Source of the DNA: Campylobacteraceae bacterium
GTDB taxonomy: Bacteria > Campylobacterota > Campylobacteria > Campylobacterales > Sulfurovaceae
DNA length: 6,438 bases
Assembly: GCA_027056615.1 (NCBI GenBank)
Contig: JALUKJ010000434.1
Coordinates: 1-6,438 of the forward strand
Direction of reading: 5' to 3'
Positions 5,633-6,438 of this stretch are shown piece by piece; positions within the stretch are counted from its first letter, which is position 1; each line of letters opens with the position of its first letter. The notes under the pieces are model-generated. The model was not told where the DNA came from. It worked only from the letters and a program-made list of their open reading frames with translations, and did no database searches. The translations under genes were made by a program, and so were the position numbers.

Positions 5633-5983
5633 TTACTCTTTTTCTACAATCTCTCTACAAGCAATACAATAACGTGCAAAGTTTTTTACTTTTAGACGTT
5701 CAATATTAATCTCGTCTCCACACATCTCACATATTCCGTAAAGATTCTTTTTAATTCTATCTAAAGCTTCTTCAATTTCTGCTAATTCATGAGACTGTTG
5801 CTCTAAAATTGCATTGTCTACAGCTGTTTCTAATGAACGTGCAGCATGGTCACCCTCATCTTTTAACTCATTTCGTCTAGTCTGAGTCATCTCTACGGAT
5901 GTAATATTTAAATTCTTTTCAATCTTTGCTTTACGCTCTTCTAATGCATTTTTAAAAAATTCTAGTTCTGTTGCACTTAACAT
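5633..5983 (-). CDS. dksA: DksA/TraR-family zinc-finger regulator of RNA polymerase
   Basis: The protein has 116 residues, shorter than E. coli DksA (151) but similar to the short Campylobacter form. An N-terminal helix and a long coiled coil (about 5-80) lead to a four-cysteine zinc finger, C85-E-M-C88-G and C106-I-A-C109, closed by a short helix. The coiled-coil tip keeps the D-x-x-D-x-A motif (D42-E-G-D45-H-A47), which in DksA reaches into the RNA polymerase secondary channel. This suggests a true DksA-type activity, working with ppGpp to repress rRNA promoters and adjust starvation responses, rather than a bare zinc-finger homologue. The ATG at 5983 has AGGAG 9 nt upstream. It starts 21 bp after the rlmH stop, clearly in the same operon. 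Confidence 0.92.
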   Translation of the reverse strand: MLSATELEFFKNALEERKAKIEKNLNITSVEMTQTRRNELKDEGDHAARSLETAVDNAILEQQSHELAEIEEALDRIKKNLYGICEMCGDEINIERLKVKNFARYCIACREIVEKE

Positions 5984-6004
5984 ATAGTTATTCTCCTAAT
6001 ATTA

Positions 6005-6438
6005 TTATTTATGGTATGGATGATTATTCAGTATTGTTAAACCCCTAAATATCTGTTCCAATAGTACTACTTTTGCCAACTTATGTGACATCGTAATTTT
6101 ACCCAAAGATAAGCTGATATTACATTTATCTAAAAAACTGCTCTCAAGCCCATAAGCTCCACCAATAAAGAAGTTAACAACCCCTCTATCCTTAAGCAAA
6201 TTTGAAAATTCAAAACTATCCAATTCTTTACTATTAGGATTTAAGGATATATTATAAGCTCCAGTTAAGAAAGGTGATAGTGCAAGAGTATATGATTTTT
6301 GTGAAGCTTCTGTGGATATGTCATGTGCTTTATTGATATTCTTGGTATATATTTCAAAAACCTCCACTTTTGCAAAGGGTTTTGAAATTTTTATATAGTG
6401 TTCAATAAGTGGAGCGTAAAGTTTATCTTTTGACTTTT
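6005..6438 (-). CDS. rlmH: 23S rRNA (pseudouridine-1915-N3)-methyltransferase RlmH, 5'-truncated by the window
   Basis: The frame stays open to the window edge, giving 144 visible codons less a partial one; about ten N-terminal residues of a typical ~155-residue RlmH are missing. A GTG at 6367 is internal: the upstream residues K-S-K-D-K-L-Y-A-P-L-I-E-H-Y continue the usual RlmH helix. Family marks are the SPOUT-knot loop F-F-I-G-G-A-Y-G (about 6172-6149), S-L-G-K-I-T-M-S-H, L-L-E-Q-I-F-R, and the diagnostic C-terminus N-N-H-P-Y-H-K. The enzyme uses SAM to methylate pseudouridine 1915 in helix 69 of 23S rRNA on the assembled ribosome, and works as a homodimer. It is the first visible gene of the operon with dksA; accD is expected upstream, from memory of the Campylobacter order. 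Confidence 0.93.
   Translation of the reverse strand, partial: KSKDKLYAPLIEHYIKISKPFAKVEVFEIYTKNINKAHDISTEASQKSYTLALSPFLTGAYNISLNPNSKELDSFEFSNLLKDRGVVNFFIGGAYGLESSFLDKCNISLSLGKITMSHKLAKVVLLEQIFRGLTILNNHPYHK

Noticed and set aside
6005..6367. GTG at 6367 as the start of RlmH
   Set aside because: The frame stays open to the window edge and the upstream residues continue the family's N-terminal helix, so the GTG is internal.
1..6438. Mobile element, CRISPR array, toxin-antitoxin or defence system
   Set aside because: No transposase, integrase, regular direct repeats, or defence-family motifs are visible, and all genes look vertically kept and compositionally uniform.

Overview
The window is AT-rich chromosomal DNA with densely packed housekeeping-type genes. 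It most likely comes from the Campylobacterota (Epsilonproteobacteria), perhaps a Sulfurimonas/Sulfurovum-like genus. The grounds are codon bias, promoter boxes of the gnTAnAAT type without an evident -35, a short DksA, and a gene order rlmH-dksA-membrane protein-dus. From memory, that order matches the Campylobacter jejuni block Cj0126c-Cj0123c, with accD (Cj0127c) just upstream. No mobile element, CRISPR array, tRNA or rRNA is visible.

Right part (3226-6438, minus strand): a compact run of five genes read right to left. They are rlmH (23S rRNA methyltransferase, cut at its 5' end by the window edge), a dksA-family regulator, an uncharacterised two-helix membrane protein, a DusB-type tRNA dihydrouridine synthase and a HIT-family hydrolase. 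Spacings are 34 bp or less, and the last two genes overlap, so this looks like one operon. It mixes ribosome and tRNA modification with a stringent-response-type RNA polymerase regulator.

Middle part (2013-3229, plus strand): a class I SAM methyltransferase with a degenerate glycine motif, then a very small lipoprotein with two CxxCH motifs. The lipoprotein gene runs head-on into the HIT gene, and the two coding regions share 4 bp.

Left part (1-1922, minus strand): a stand-alone MnmC-type FAD oxidase (tRNA wobble-uridine modification), divergent from the methyltransferase across a 90-bp promoter region. Then comes a 194-bp very AT-rich gap and the first 201 codons of a gene that leaves the window. 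That gene resembles the actin-like pilus/secretion assembly proteins (PilM/GspL type), but only weakly.

The strongest themes are RNA modification (RlmH, Dus, MnmC2) and several poorly described conserved proteins. I see no complete novel system. The items most worth following up are the periplasmic CxxCH lipoprotein, the membrane protein inside the conserved dksA-dus block, and a methyltransferase that may be translated from a leaderless transcript.
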